From: Mycobacterium marinum
Lineage (GTDB): Bacteria; Actinomycetota; Actinomycetes; Mycobacteriales; Mycobacteriaceae
Direction of reading: 5' to 3'
Length of the DNA: 64,000 nt
Assembly (NCBI RefSeq): GCF_003391395.1
Contig: NZ_CP024190.1
Span: forward strand, 4,154,001-4,218,000
Shown here: positions 51,279 through 60,643 of the stretch, in pieces
How positions within the stretch are numbered: position 1 is the first letter of the stretch
How the letters are laid out: every line of letters begins with the position of its first letter
Translations under genes and position numbers: made by a program
Notes under the pieces: model-generated
The model's input: only the letters and a program-made list of their open reading frames with translations
Databases searched by the model: none
What the model was told of the DNA's origin: nothing

Positions 51279-53876
51279 ATGGCCGACGTCCTGCCACCCG
51301 GGCTGAGCACGGCGCAAGCCTGCGAACGGCTCGCCCACGATGGCGCCAACCGACTTCCGGCCGCCAAACGGCCCTCGGTGGGCCGGCGCCTGATCGGGGA
51401 GCTGACTCATTTCTTCGCCCTGCTGCTGTGGGCCGCCGCGGTGCTGGCATTCTTCGCCGATCTTCCCGAATTGAGCATCGCGATCGTTGCCGTGATCGTG
51501 CTCAATGGCGTCTTCGCCCTGATTCAGCAGGCCCGCGCCGACCGGGCCGCCGACCGGCTTCAACAGATGCTGCCGACGCGGATCACGGTCTGGCGTGATG
51601 GCCGCCGGCAGGTGATCGAAGCCGAAGATGTGGTGGTCGACGACATCGCGCTGCTGGAAAGCGGCGACCGCGTGCCGGCCGACGCCGTGGTGCTCACCGA
51701 AAACCGGCTGCTCGTCGACTCCTCGATGCTCACCGGTGAAAGCGAGGCCGGCGGCGTGGCCAGCGGTGAACCGCTGTTCGCGGGCACGTTCGTGGTCGAG
51801 GGAGACACGTGCGCACGAGTCACCGCGATCGGCCAGCACACCCGCCTGGCCGGGATTGCCCGGCTGACGACCTCGACCACCAAACCCGACACCCCGCTGA
51901 CCCGCGGCCTGCGCGGCGTGGTGCGCCTGACCGCGACGATCGCGGTCAGCGTCGGCGCGATCTTCCTGCTCGTCTCGGTGCTGGTGGGCAACCCGACCCA
52001 ACAGGCCTTCGTGTTCGCGATCGGTGTCACGGTGGCCCTGGTCCCCGAGGCGCTGCTGCCCACCGTCACCCTGTCGCTGGCCTGGGGATCCGAACAGATG
52101 GCCAAACGTCAGATCCTGGTCCGCAACCTCGAGGCCGTCGAGACGCTGGGCTCGACGACGTTCATCTGCACCGACAAGACCGGCACCCTGACCCGCAACC
52201 AGATGACCGTCGTGCAGGCCTGGACCCCTGCGGGCTCGCTGAGCGTCGAGGGCGCCGGCTATGGTCCAACGGCGCAGCTGGCGTGGTCGTCTTCCGGGGC
52301 AGTGGATCCGGTGCGCGAACTGGCCCTGGCGGCCCAGCGCTGTTCCACCGGGTACGCCGAAGAGGTCGACGGACGGTGGCGCGCCCACGGGGATCCCATG
52401 GAAGCGGCGTTGGACACCCTGGCCCGCCGGGTGGGCATCCACACCGCCGACGACCGTCGCACCAGCTCCGTGGCGCTGCGCTTGCCCTTCGATCCCCGAC
52501 TGCGCCGCATGGCCGTGGTCGCGGCGGACCAGATTCTGGTCAAGGGAGCACCCGACAGCGTGCTCCCGCACTGCGGGGACAACCCGGCAGCCCGGCAAGA
52601 GGTGGAGACGTTCACCGGCCGGGGGCTGCGGGTGCTCGCCGTCGCGGCGGCCCCACGCGACGGCCGCACCCCCCGCAACCTCGAAGAGTGCGACCAGGGG
52701 CTGCGGCTGCTGGGCTTGGTGGCGTTGGAAGATCCCCCGCGCGAGGGCATCGGCGACTCGCTCCGGGCCTGTCGGGGGGCCGGCGTGAAGGTGGCGATGG
52801 TCACCGGCGATCATCCGGCCACGGCCACGGCCATCGCCAACGAGGTGGGTCTGCGTTCCCCCGACGCGCCGGTGCTGTCGGGGACGGACTTGCCCACCGA
52901 CGAACAACACCTGGCGGTGCTGCTCGACCACGACGGCATCGTCATCGCCCGGGTCTCCCCGGAGGACAAACTGCGCATCGCCCGAGCCCTTCGTTCCAGG
53001 GGCCACGTGGTGGCGATGACCGGGGACGGGGTCAACGACGCCCCCGCGCTGCACGAAGCCGACATCGGCGTGGCCATGGGCGAATCCGGCACCGACGTCG
53101 CCCGCGAGGCCGCCGACCTGGTGTTGCTCGACGACTCCTTCGCCGGCATCGTGGCCGGGATCGAGCAGGGCCGCGCCACCTTCGTCAATATCCGGCGATT
53201 TCTGACCTACCACCTGACCGACAATGTCGCCGAACTCGCGCCGTTTCTGGTCTGGGCGCTGTCCGGCGGCCTGTTTCCGCTGGCTCTGGGCGTGCTGCAG
53301 ATTCTGGCGCTCGACCTGGGCACCGACACCTTGTCCGCGGTTGCGCTGGGGGCCGAGCCGCCGGCCAAGCACCTGCTCGAGGGACCGCCGGTGCATGGCC
53401 GGCTGATGAATCGCACCGTGTTGCGCCGGGCCTTCGGGCTGCTGGGGCCCCTCGAAGCCGTCCTCACCCTTACGGCTTTCCTGGTGTCGCTGATGGCGCT
53501 GGGCTGGCGCGTTGGTGATCCGTTTCCCACCGGCGCGCACCTGGCCGCGGCATCGGGCGCGGCGTTTATGACGGTGGTCCTGGCTCAGACGGCGAACGTC
53601 TTCGCCTGCCGGTCCTCCTCGCGCTGGCCTGGATCGCTCGGTTGGTTCACCAACCGGCTCTTGGTGCCGGCGGTGCTCATCGAGCTGGCCTTCTCGCTCA
53701 TCGTGATGTGGGTGCCGCCCGTGGCGAGGCTGCTCGGCCAGTGGAACCCGCCGCTGTGGGGCTGGGCCGTCGCGCTGGCCTCCATGCCGATCCTGCTCGC
53801 CGTCGACGCATTGGATAAGCGGGTACGGTCACGGCGGCGGCGGGCCGGAATACCGCCAAACGGTCTATCCCGCTAA
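51279..53876 (+). CDS. Cation-transporting P-type ATPase
   Basis: 865 residues from ATG 51279, with GAGAGGAGGG upstream. Complete P-type core: cation ATPase N-terminal region, TGES (about 152-155), phosphorylation motif DKTGT with D299, nucleotide-domain KGAPD, and hinge GDGVNDAP (about 582-589); four C-terminal membrane helices finish the protein. The VALVPEALLPT transmembrane motif (PEALLP) resembles the PEGL motif of Ca/Na-type (P2) pumps, not the CPC of heavy-metal pumps, so Ca, Mn, Na or K are the likely ions. Its stop overlaps the convergent next gene by four bases. Confidence 0.92.
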   Translation: MADVLPPGLSTAQACERLAHDGANRLPAAKRPSVGRRLIGELTHFFALLLWAAAVLAFFADLPELSIAIVAVIVLNGVFALIQQARADRAADRLQQMLPTRITVWRDGRRQVIEAEDVVVDDIALLESGDRVPADAVVLTENRLLVDSSMLTGESEAGGVASGEPLFAGTFVVEGDTCARVTAIGQHTRLAGIARLTTSTTKPDTPLTRGLRGVVRLTATIAVSVGAIFLLVSVLVGNPTQQAFVFAIGVTVALVPEALLPTVTLSLAWGSEQMAKRQILVRNLEAVETLGSTTFICTDKTGTLTRNQMTVVQAWTPAGSLSVEGAGYGPTAQLAWSSSGAVDPVRELALAAQRCSTGYAEEVDGRWRAHGDPMEAALDTLARRVGIHTADDRRTSSVALRLPFDPRLRRMAVVAADQILVKGAPDSVLPHCGDNPAARQEVETFTGRGLRVLAVAAAPRDGRTPRNLEECDQGLRLLGLVALEDPPREGIGDSLRACRGAGVKVAMVTGDHPATATAIANEVGLRSPDAPVLSGTDLPTDEQHLAVLLDHDGIVIARVSPEDKLRIARALRSRGHVVAMTGDGVNDAPALHEADIGVAMGESGTDVAREAADLVLLDDSFAGIVAGIEQGRATFVNIRRFLTYHLTDNVAELAPFLVWALSGGLFPLALGVLQILALDLGTDTLSAVALGAEPPAKHLLEGPPVHGRLMNRTVLRRAFGLLGPLEAVLTLTAFLVSLMALGWRVGDPFPTGAHLAAASGAAFMTVVLAQTANVFACRSSSRWPGSLGWFTNRLLVPAVLIELAFSLIVMWVPPVARLLGQWNPPLWGWAVALASMPILLAVDALDKRVRSRRRRAGIPPNGLSR

Positions 53877-54175
53877 AGGTTTGGGCTGACCGCATCGGGG
53901 CCGTCCGCGGCATCGGCTGCTGCGATCAATGCCCGCGCCAACCCGCGAGCCCGGTGTGCCGTGAGGGGCTGGTCAGGTAGCAGCCCGCCGACCGCTACTC
54001 GGGACACGACACGCCCGTCCGCGTACTGCATGCCGCGGATGCACACGGTGATGTCGTGAGTTTCGTGCGGGCTTTCGACCGTCCATCTGCGGCCGTCGAA
54101 GAGACGAATCCCGCCTTCCCCGGTGGCGACCCCCTTCGGGCTCGCGGGACGCTCAACATCAGGATGACCGGCCAT
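53873..54175 (-). CDS. Conserved hypothetical protein, about 100 residues
   Basis: ATG 54175 (MAGHPDVERPASPKG) is chosen over the long frame to 54322, whose first part looks non-coding. The core GIRLFDGRRWTVESPHETHD, then RVVSRVAVGGLLPDQPLTAH and RARGLARALIAAADAAD, is a small alpha/beta protein without signal or known motif. It is convergent with the P-type ATPase with a four-base overlap. Function unknown. Confidence 0.65.
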   Translation of the reverse strand: MAGHPDVERPASPKGVATGEGGIRLFDGRRWTVESPHETHDITVCIRGMQYADGRVVSRVAVGGLLPDQPLTAHRARGLARALIAAADAADGPDAVSPNL

Positions 54176-54348
54176 GGTCACTTTGCTCCCTTGCGATGTC
54201 CTGCATAGCGCCCCAAACCTACGTCGACTCGGCGCCATGACACAAGCGAACATTGCAGTGCTACAACATAATCCACACACATACGGCAGGCGAATGTCAG
54301 CTGGCGAGAAGGTGAACGGCACCGCCCGCGGGCCGCACCGCGATGGCG

Positions 54349-55131
54349 CTAATACAGGTAGACGACCGCGCCGTCACCGCCGCTGCACGTCACCAGCGGC
54401 CCGTTGGCGGTGCAGGTCATCGAGTAGGACTGACCGGTCACCGGGCTGACCACCTCCACCTGTCGAGGTGCGGCACCGGCGGGGGCGCCGGCTCCGTAGG
54501 CGAGCCGAACCTGCTCGGCGAAGGGACAGGAGGTCGCCGGCGTTCCCGCGGCCGACTGGGCGAATCCGCCCGCGGGCCCGGACACGTTCGGGCAGGCTTG
54601 GGCGCCTTCCGGCAACGTCACGGGCGTGGTCGACGTCGTGGTGGCTGTCGTGGTCGTGGTCGTGGTGGCGCTCGAATCCAGGGTCCAGGGTGGACAGTGT
54701 TGGGTCTTGAAGGCCGCATCGCTCGGCCTGATCTGGACCACTTGGGGGCCGGTACCGGCGCCGTTGGCGATGACCTCGTCGAGGGTTCCGCCGACCCCCC
54801 TCAGCCGTTCCCAATAGCAGGAGTCGCCACCCGCGGAGCGATAGGTGCCGGCCTTGATGTCCACTCCCACCCGAAAGGTGCCGTCCCCCGGAATGCCGCT
54901 GGCCGGACCCGCGGAGGTGGTCGTCGGCGGAATCGACACCGTCGTGCCCGGATAGATCGGGGGTAACCGTGATTCTTCGTTGCCCCCGGTGGGCAACCTC
55001 GGTGCCGCTGACCTTCCGCCGGATCCAAAACAGCCCGTCAGCCCGCACGCCGACGCCACCCCCACGACGATGGCGACAACCGCCTTCGCCGCGATGACCC
55101 GTCGCCCGCGGCCGCTAGCCACACCCGTCAA
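54349..55131 (-). CDS. Lipoprotein with Thr-rich linker
   Basis: 260 residues. TTG 55131 overlaps the TGA of the upstream gene (TTGA), with GTG 55122 as alternative. The signal peptide (KAVVAIVVGVASACGLTGC) ends in the lipobox LTGC. The first mature domain contains FRVGVDIKAGTYRSAGGDSC and YWERLRGVGGTLDEVIANG, like the domains that display a Cys-paired Trp/Tyr core in secreted actinobacterial proteins. A Thr-run linker (about 152-167) leads to a second small Cys-paired domain ending VVYLY. Co-transcribed with the AhpD-like gene; role unknown. Confidence 0.75.
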   Translation of the reverse strand: MTGVASGRGRRVIAAKAVVAIVVGVASACGLTGCFGSGGRSAAPRLPTGGNEESRLPPIYPGTTVSIPPTTTSAGPASGIPGDGTFRVGVDIKAGTYRSAGGDSCYWERLRGVGGTLDEVIANGAGTGPQVVQIRPSDAAFKTQHCPPWTLDSSATTTTTTTATTTSTTPVTLPEGAQACPNVSGPAGGFAQSAAGTPATSCPFAEQVRLAYGAGAPAGAAPRQVEVVSPVTGQSYSMTCTANGPLVTCSGGDGAVVYLY

Positions 55132-55982
55132 CTGAACACCGTCTGACCATCCGCACCGATGCGATAACGCTCGGTGCCCCGTTCGACCCTGGGCGCATCG
55201 GCACCCAGCGACACAGCGATCTTGTTGCTGGCATTACGCATGATGTCAAGAGTCAGCTCGATGGCCTCTGCCTCGGAGAACCGGGAGCGCACCTCGGCGG
55301 CATCGTCGACGGCGAGGTGCGCAGGGGTCCAAATTAACGTATCGGTATACCTCAGCGCTGCTTTTGCGCGGTCATCGAGCACAACAGAATGCTCGAAACC
55401 CTCGATCTCGCCGTAGAGCGGCTCGGAGCCACCCGCGTCCAGCGCGGTGCTCTCCCGCAGTGATTTGCACAGCCGACAGTTGTGCTGGGCCGCACCGCGC
55501 AGCCGCACCAGCTCGGAGATCACCGGGTCCAGGGCGCGCATTCGGGCCACTGCGGGCAGAAATTCGTTGAACACCACCTGGGACGGATCGGTGCCGTGAT
55601 CCCACTCGATGGGCGCCCCCACCCAGCCCAGATAGTCCCGCCCCACCCCCAGTGCTTGCAGCCCGGCCCGCACCCGCGGCACGAAGTCGGCGATGAAGAT
55701 CGATACGACGGCACCCAATGTGGAGTCGCCCAGCTGCTTGAACAATCGAGACCGTTGTTCGGCGCTGATCGAAGAAACGTCCGCGCTGAATTGTTCGGCG
55801 AACTCCGCGACAACGGCCTCGGCTGCTGACTGCGGTTCGGCAACGACGACCTCCGCGGGCAACGCGGGCAACCCGAGCGTGCGCGCACAGACCTGCCGAA
55901 CCAGCCCCGCGATGCGACCGTCGCCCGGGGACACCACAACCAGTCGGGCCAGCGCATCACCGACTGGAGCCGCAGCCGCCAT
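55128..55982 (-). CDS. AhpD-like / carboxymuconolactone decarboxylase family protein
   Basis: 284 residues from ATG 55982. The AhpD-type redox site is in RGAAQHNCRLCKSLRES (CxxC with preceding His), followed by helices including DDRAKAALRYTDTLIW and EAEAIELTLDIMRNASNK. The length equals what I recall for M. tuberculosis Rv2313c, the neighbour of Rv2314c/Rv2315c, in line with the synteny to the right. A peroxidase-reductase or disulphide-type activity is the family expectation. Confidence 0.8.
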   Translation of the reverse strand: MAAAAPVGDALARLVVVSPGDGRIAGLVRQVCARTLGLPALPAEVVVAEPQSAAEAVVAEFAEQFSADVSSISAEQRSRLFKQLGDSTLGAVVSIFIADFVPRVRAGLQALGVGRDYLGWVGAPIEWDHGTDPSQVVFNEFLPAVARMRALDPVISELVRLRGAAQHNCRLCKSLRESTALDAGGSEPLYGEIEGFEHSVVLDDRAKAALRYTDTLIWTPAHLAVDDAAEVRSRFSEAEAIELTLDIMRNASNKIAVSLGADAPRVERGTERYRIGADGQTVFS

Positions 55983-56022
55983 CCATCACACGCTAGAGCG
56001 CGCCATCACCCACAGCAATCAC

Positions 56023-57396
56023 TTACTGCGCCTGACTGACCGACGACATGTGAAAGTCCGGAATCCGCAGCGACGGCATCGCCGTGCGGGTAGCCCAGTC
56101 GGACCATTCCCGCGGCAGCGTCACCTCGCTGACCCCGGCTTCGGTGGCCCGTCGAAGCAGGTCAAGCGGGCTTTCGTTGAAACGGAAGTTGTTGACCGCC
56201 GCGGTCACCTCGCCGTCTTCGACCAGGTACACGCCGTCGCGGGTCAGCCCGGTGAGTAGCAGCGTGGTGGGGTCGACCTCGCGGATGTACCACAGCGTGG
56301 TCAGCAACAGGCCGCGTTCGGTGCCCGCGATCATGTCGGCCAGATCGTTGGAGCCACCCGTCATCAGCAGGTTGTCGGCCGCAACGGCCACCGGAGCGTC
56401 GAACTTGGCGGCCGTGGCTCGTGGATAGGCCAGCGCGTTGATCGCCCCGTTGCGGATCCAGTCCACCTGATCGATGGCCATACCGTTGTCGAACACCGAG
56501 ACCGTCTCGGTGGAGTTGCTCACCGCGACGAACGGGGCACACGCCAACCCCGGCGCCATCGGATCGGAGAACAGGGTCAGCGGCAGGTCGGTGAGCCGCT
56601 CCCCTACTCGCGTGCCGCCGCCCGGCGCGGACAGCGCGGTGCGGCCCTCCTGTGCGCCGCGGCCGGCCATGGACCACGCCAGATAGAGCATCATGTCGGC
56701 CACCGTGGACGGCGGCATGATCGTCTCGTAGCGTCCCGCGGGTAGCTCGACCCGGCGCTGGGCCCAGCCCAGTCTGATCGACAGCTGCTCGAGCAGCAGG
56801 TCGGTGGGCACGTTGACGAAGTTGGGTGTCCCGACGCCCGCCCATGCGCTGGCATCGCCGTGTTTGAGGTTGATTTCCACCGCTCCGGCCGGCTGGGTAT
56901 AGCGCCGCCGCAGGCCCGTCGATGACGCCAGGAATGTCGTCGAGACGCTGTGGTGGGCGTAGCCGTACAGCCGGTCGGCGCCCCGGAACTCCCGGCTGAG
57001 CGAGGCGGCGACGTCGGCGAACACTTCGGGACCGGTGCCGGCCACCGGCGCATCCCAGTCCACCGGCACCCCGGCATCGGCCAGCAACGGTGCGACATCG
57101 CCGGCCTCGGGGGCCGAACACGCCGCGTCCTGCGATGCCGCCACCAGCCCGGGCAGCGCCGACGGGTCTACCTCGCCGGATACCACCGCTCCGACGAAGG
57201 CGCTATCGCCCTGGCGCACAATCGAAATCACCGTGATGTGCCGCTGGGTCGACAGGCCGTTGGTGGTCATCGAATTGTTCGCCCAGCGCAGCGTGGCCTC
57301 GGTTTTGTCGACGACGAGCACCATGGTCTCGTCGGCGCGGCCACGCTGTGCCGCCTCGTCCAACACGATGTTGACGACGTGCTGCGCAGTGATCAT
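56023..57396 (-). CDS. pmbA: PmbA/TldE family metalloprotease partner subunit
   Basis: 457 residues from ATG 57396, which overlaps the TGA of the upstream tldD (ATGA), so the two are translationally coupled. It has the U62-type fold (ASAWAGVGTPNFVNVPTDLL, YETIMPPSTVADMMLYLAWS, LTRDGVYLVEDGEVTAAVNN) but no HExxxH, as expected for the non-catalytic TldE/PmbA subunit. With TldD it forms a heterodimeric protease that trims peptides, for example microcin precursors in enterobacteria. The length matches my memory of Rv2314c. Confidence 0.9.
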   Translation of the reverse strand: MITAQHVVNIVLDEAAQRGRADETMVLVVDKTEATLRWANNSMTTNGLSTQRHITVISIVRQGDSAFVGAVVSGEVDPSALPGLVAASQDAACSAPEAGDVAPLLADAGVPVDWDAPVAGTGPEVFADVAASLSREFRGADRLYGYAHHSVSTTFLASSTGLRRRYTQPAGAVEINLKHGDASAWAGVGTPNFVNVPTDLLLEQLSIRLGWAQRRVELPAGRYETIMPPSTVADMMLYLAWSMAGRGAQEGRTALSAPGGGTRVGERLTDLPLTLFSDPMAPGLACAPFVAVSNSTETVSVFDNGMAIDQVDWIRNGAINALAYPRATAAKFDAPVAVAADNLLMTGGSNDLADMIAGTERGLLLTTLWYIREVDPTTLLLTGLTRDGVYLVEDGEVTAAVNNFRFNESPLDLLRRATEAGVSEVTLPREWSDWATRTAMPSLRIPDFHMSSVSQAQ

Positions 57397-58910
57397 CGTC
57401 CGCCCTCGGTACGGGTGTTGAGTATGTTGACGCCACGGAACAGGGCCGACGGACAGCCGTGACTGACCGGGGCAACCTGACCGGGCTGGGCCTTGCCGCA
57501 GTTGATCGCACCGCCCAGCCGCCAGGTCGACGGGCCTCCCACCGCCTCCATGGAATTCCAGAATTCGGTGGTAGTGGCCTGATAGGCGATATCGCGTAGC
57601 TGACCGTCCAGGCGGCCATCCCGGATGCGGAAGAACCGCTGGCCGGTGAACTGGAAGTTGTAGCGCTGCATGTCAATCGACCAGGACTTGTCTCCGACGA
57701 TGTAAATCCCGTCTTCGACGCGGCCGATCAGATCGGCCGTGCTCAGGTCCTCGGCTCCGGGTTGCAGTGACACATTGGCCATCCGCTGGATCGGGACGTG
57801 ATGTGGCGAGTCGGCGTAGGAGCAGCCGTTGGAGCGCGGCTGGCCCAGCCGCGGGGCGAACACCCGGTCCAGTTGGTATCCGACGAACATCCCGTCGCGC
57901 ACCAGATCCCAACTCTGTGACGCCACCCCTTCGTCGTCGTAACCGATGCTGGCCAAGCCGAATTCGACGGTGCGATCGGCGGTCACGTTCATGACCGGTG
58001 AACCGTAGCGCATGCTCCCGAGCTTGTCCGGGGTGGCGAACGAGGTGCCGGCATAGGCGGCTTCATAACCGATGGCCCGATCGTATTCGGTGGCGTGGCC
58101 AATGGATTCGTGGATCGTCAACCACAGATTGGTTGGGTCGATCACCAGATCCGTGGGTCCCGCAGTCACGCTGGGTGCCTTGGTCTTCTCGGCCAACAGC
58201 GACGGCAGCTGGGCCAGCTCGTCGGTCCAGTTCCAGATCTCGTCGCCGGCGACCACTTCCCAACCGCGCGCCGTCGGTGGCGCCAGGGTGCGCATGGAAT
58301 CGAAAATGCCCGCCCCGGAGTCGACGGTCACCGCCTCGAGCGACGGGTGCAACCGCACCCGCTGCTGTGTGATCGACGACCCGTAGGTGTCGGCATAAAA
58401 GGTCTGTTCCTTGACCGCGTTGAGGCTCGCCGATGCGTGATCGACGCCGTCAGCGCTCAACAATCGCCCCGAGTAGTCCTCCAGCACCGCGATCTTCTCG
58501 CTGGCCGGCAAGCTGAACGGGTCGATCTGATAGTTGGAGACCCATACGGCGTCGGTGTACACCGGTTCGGGTGCGAGTTCGACCCGCTCGGTGTTCAGCG
58601 CCGCCAGCGTGCTGGCCACTCGCACCGCCCGCCGTGCCGTGTCGGCCGCGGCCGACGCCGACAATTCGGCGTGCGAGGCGAATCCCCAGGTGCCGTTGAC
58701 GATCACCCGGACCGCGAAGCCAAGCTCACGACTGAGGATCGCGGTCTCTAGCTCCCCGTCGCGCAGGTGGATGATTTCGGTGCCGATGCGCTGAATACGC
58801 AGGTCGGCGTAGCTGGCCCCAGCCGCGGTGGCCGCCGACAGCGCAGCGTCGGCCAGTGCAAGGCGCGGCAGGTCCAGGAATTCGGCATCGATTCCCCGGT
58901 TCGGTGTCAC
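57393..58910 (-). CDS. tldD: TldD family metalloprotease, catalytic subunit
   Basis: 505 residues from GTG 58910 (MTPNRGIDAEFLDLP); the frame is open 20 codons further, but this start gives the length I recall for Rv2315c. The zinc site HESIGH begins at H267 (TIHESIGHATEYDRAIGYEA), and the C-terminal part has GCSYADSPHHVPI and the DLSTADLIGRVEDGIYIVG block of the family. It pairs with PmbA encoded just downstream. It is cytosolic, and is divergent from uspA with about 35 bases between the starts, so both promoters are compressed there. Confidence 0.92.
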   Translation of the reverse strand: MTPNRGIDAEFLDLPRLALADAALSAATAAGASYADLRIQRIGTEIIHLRDGELETAILSRELGFAVRVIVNGTWGFASHAELSASAAADTARRAVRVASTLAALNTERVELAPEPVYTDAVWVSNYQIDPFSLPASEKIAVLEDYSGRLLSADGVDHASASLNAVKEQTFYADTYGSSITQQRVRLHPSLEAVTVDSGAGIFDSMRTLAPPTARGWEVVAGDEIWNWTDELAQLPSLLAEKTKAPSVTAGPTDLVIDPTNLWLTIHESIGHATEYDRAIGYEAAYAGTSFATPDKLGSMRYGSPVMNVTADRTVEFGLASIGYDDEGVASQSWDLVRDGMFVGYQLDRVFAPRLGQPRSNGCSYADSPHHVPIQRMANVSLQPGAEDLSTADLIGRVEDGIYIVGDKSWSIDMQRYNFQFTGQRFFRIRDGRLDGQLRDIAYQATTTEFWNSMEAVGGPSTWRLGGAINCGKAQPGQVAPVSHGCPSALFRGVNILNTRTEGGR

Positions 58911-58944
58911 GACTCCACCGTAACGATCACGCTTTAATACACCC

Positions 58945-59817
58945 ATGCGCGCCACGCCACGCCGAACCACCGCGTTGGCCTATGCCCTGCTGGCACCCAG
59001 CCTGTTCGGGGTTCTCGCCTTCCTGTTGCTGCCCATCCTGGTGGTGATCTGGCTGAGTCTGTACCGCTGGGACCTGCTGGGACCGCTGCGCTACGTCGGG
59101 CTGGCCAACTGGCGTTCGGTGCTGCGCGACGGCGACTTCGGTAACTCGTTGGTGGTCACCGCCATCTTCGTGGCAATCGTGGTGCCAGCCCAGACGGTGT
59201 TGGGCTTGCTCGCGGCGATGATGCTGACCCGCCGGCTGCCGGGCACCAACTTTTTCCGCACCCTCTATGTGTTGCCCTGGATCTGTGCGCCGCTGGCGAT
59301 CGCGGTGATGTGGCGCTGGATTCTGGCGCCCACCGACGGCGCCATCAGCTCCTTGCTCGGACGCCGCATCGAATGGCTCACCGATCCCGACCTCGCCCTA
59401 CCGGTGGTTGCCGCGGTGGTCATCTGGACCAACGTCGGCTACGTCTCGCTGTCCTTCCTCGCGGGCCTGCTGGCCATCCCGGACGATATCCACGCGGCGG
59501 CACGCACCGACGGCGCCAATGCCTGGCAGCGGTTCTGGCGCATCACGCTGCCGATGCTGCGCCCGACCACGTTCTTCGTCTTGGTCACCGGAATCGTGAG
59601 CGCCGCACAAATTTTCGATATCGTCTACGCGCTCACCGGCGGAGGCCCGGAGGGCAGCACCGAGCTGGTGGCGCACCAAATCTATGCCGAGGCATTTGGT
59701 TCGGCGGCCATCGGACGGGCGTCGGTGATGGCCGTGGTGCTGTTCGTCATTCTCATCGGCGTCACCTTTGTTCAGCACATGTATTTTCGGCGGCGGATCA
59801 GCTATGACCTCACTTAG
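58945..59817 (+). CDS. uspA: Sugar ABC transporter permease UspA
   Basis: 290 residues from ATG 58945. Six transmembrane segments and the EAA loop that contacts the ATPase (DDIHAAARTDGANAWQRFWR, ITLPMLRP) define a MalF-type permease. It is the first of three overlapping genes uspA-uspB-uspC. The order and length are those of M. tuberculosis Rv2316. The operon lacks an ATPase, so a shared ATP-binding protein encoded elsewhere must drive it. Confidence 0.92.
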   Translation: MRATPRRTTALAYALLAPSLFGVLAFLLLPILVVIWLSLYRWDLLGPLRYVGLANWRSVLRDGDFGNSLVVTAIFVAIVVPAQTVLGLLAAMMLTRRLPGTNFFRTLYVLPWICAPLAIAVMWRWILAPTDGAISSLLGRRIEWLTDPDLALPVVAAVVIWTNVGYVSLSFLAGLLAIPDDIHAAARTDGANAWQRFWRITLPMLRPTTFFVLVTGIVSAAQIFDIVYALTGGGPEGSTELVAHQIYAEAFGSAAIGRASVMAVVLFVILIGVTFVQHMYFRRRISYDLT

Positions 59818-60643
59818 CCGCCGCCTGTCCCGCCGAGTGCCCACCACGGTGATCTACGCCGGGCTGGTGCTCGGCGCGCTGATCACGCTGCTGCCCTTTG
59901 CGCTGGGCCTGCTCACCTCGTTCACCTCCGCACATCAATTCGCCACGGGTACGCCGCTACAGTTGCCCCACCCACCGACGTTGGCCAATTACGCCGACTT
60001 GGGCGGTGCCGGGTTCGGCCGGGCGGCGCTGGTGACCGCCCTGATGACGACGGTGATCCTGCTGGGCCAGATGACCTTTTCGGTGTTGGCCGCCTACGCC
60101 TTCGCCCGGTTGGAGTTTCCCGGACGCGACGGGTTGTTCTGGGTCTACATCGCGACCCTGATGGTGCCGGCGACGGTCACCGTGGTGCCGCTGTATTTGA
60201 TGATGGCCCAGCTGGGTTTGCGCAACACCTTCTGGGCCTTGGTGCTGCCCTTCCTGTTCGGGTCGCCGTACGCGATCTTCTTGCTGCGTGAGCATTTCCG
60301 CATCATCCCCAACGACATGATCAACGCCGCACGCCTGGACGGAGCCAACACCCTGGATGTCCTGGTACACGTGGTGATTCCGTCCAGCCGCCCGGTCCTG
60401 GCCGCCATGACGCTGATCACGGTGGTCTCGCAATGGAACAACTTCATGTGGCCGTTGGTGATCACCAGCGGCCACAAGTGGCGGGTGCTCACGGTGGCCA
60501 CGGCTGATCTGCAGTCCCGGTTCAACGCCCAGTGGACGCTGGTGATGGCGGCGACGACGGTTGCGATCGTTCCGCTGATCGTGCTGTTCGTCGCCGCGCA
60601 GCGCCACATTGTCTCGTCAATCGTGGTGTCGGGGCTCAAGTGA
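59804..60643 (+). CDS. uspB: Sugar ABC transporter permease UspB
   Basis: 279 residues from ATG 59804, overlapping uspA by 14 bases. MalG-type permease with six membrane segments and the EAA loop DMINAARLDGANTLDVLVHV-VIPSSRP. It forms the channel with UspA. The stop TGA overlaps the GTG of uspC. Some annotations may start a few codons later. Confidence 0.92.
   Translation: MTSLSRRLSRRVPTTVIYAGLVLGALITLLPFALGLLTSFTSAHQFATGTPLQLPHPPTLANYADLGGAGFGRAALVTALMTTVILLGQMTFSVLAAYAFARLEFPGRDGLFWVYIATLMVPATVTVVPLYLMMAQLGLRNTFWALVLPFLFGSPYAIFLLREHFRIIPNDMINAARLDGANTLDVLVHVVIPSSRPVLAAMTLITVVSQWNNFMWPLVITSGHKWRVLTVATADLQSRFNAQWTLVMAATTVAIVPLIVLFVAAQRHIVSSIVVSGLK

Noticed and set aside
51120..53540. 806-codon open frame on the minus strand
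   Set aside because: Antisense to the P-type ATPase, whose motifs are all intact; composition is Gly/Gln/His/Arg-rich noise.
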